Assembly: GCA_018136815.1 (NCBI GenBank) | Contig: CM030935.1 | Span: forward strand, 3,031,999 to 3,095,998 | Direction of reading: 5' to 3' | DNA: 64,000 nt | From: Isochrysis galbana | Lineage: Eukaryota > Haptophyta > Isochrysidales > Isochrysidaceae | Shown: positions 63,964-64,000 of the stretch, piece by piece | Layout of the letters: every line of letters starts with the position of its first letter | How positions within the stretch are numbered: position 1 is the stretch's first letter | The notes under the pieces: model-generated | Told to the model about the DNA's origin: nothing | Databases searched by the model: none | The model's input: only the letters and a program-made list of their open reading frames with translations | Translations under genes and position numbers: made by a program

Positions 63964-64000
63964 TGCGAATTTACCCTACCCCCTCACGCGGAAAGTTGTC

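Overview
The window looks like nuclear DNA of a flagellated, plastid-bearing alga of the red (chlorophyll a/c) lineage. A haptophyte is my best guess, but this is inference. The evidence is: short GT-AG introns and one probable GC-AG intron; a red-lineage chlorophyll a/c-binding antenna gene; genes for an axonemal dynein regulator (DRC7) and a basal-body protein (FOR20); GC-rich genes; and many CT/GA and poly-G/C tracts. No rRNA, tRNA or CRISPR array was recognised.

Left part (1-13.4 kb): the 3' end of a SET plus Myb-like gene, a LINE 5' fragment, and the C-terminal half of a pogo/Jerky-type transposase on the minus strand. That transposase is interrupted by a long Ty3/gypsy chromovirus (about 2.65-13.4 kb). 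The element carries gag, one in-frame UAG, a very large pol and a C-terminal chromodomain. Inside Pol, upstream of the protease, lies a phage-type cytosine-C5 DNA methyltransferase domain with its PPC, ENP and C-terminal motifs. This is the most unusual feature of the window.

Middle (14-41 kb): a small membrane protein, an S33 peptidase divergent from a five-exon plastid SDR gene (HCF173/Ycf39-like), a class IV histone deacetylase, a 4.2 kb APE-type LINE, a small two-exon gene, the antenna protein gene, and RAD51C divergent from DRC7.

Right part (42-64 kb): three genes of unknown function, a second LINE with an intact target-site duplication, a hAT transposase remnant, MED31 divergent from a classical SDR, FOR20 divergent from a second Rad51 paralogue, and an AT-richer hypothetical gene at the edge.

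Intergenic DNA is largely built from pieces of one LINE superfamily. Several copies keep only the two ends of the element, and two are flanked by perfect 17-18 bp target duplications. Four divergent gene pairs share short spacers with purine/pyrimidine tracts. Intron-exon models below were built by eye from splice signals, reading phase and family alignment from memory, and need transcript support.
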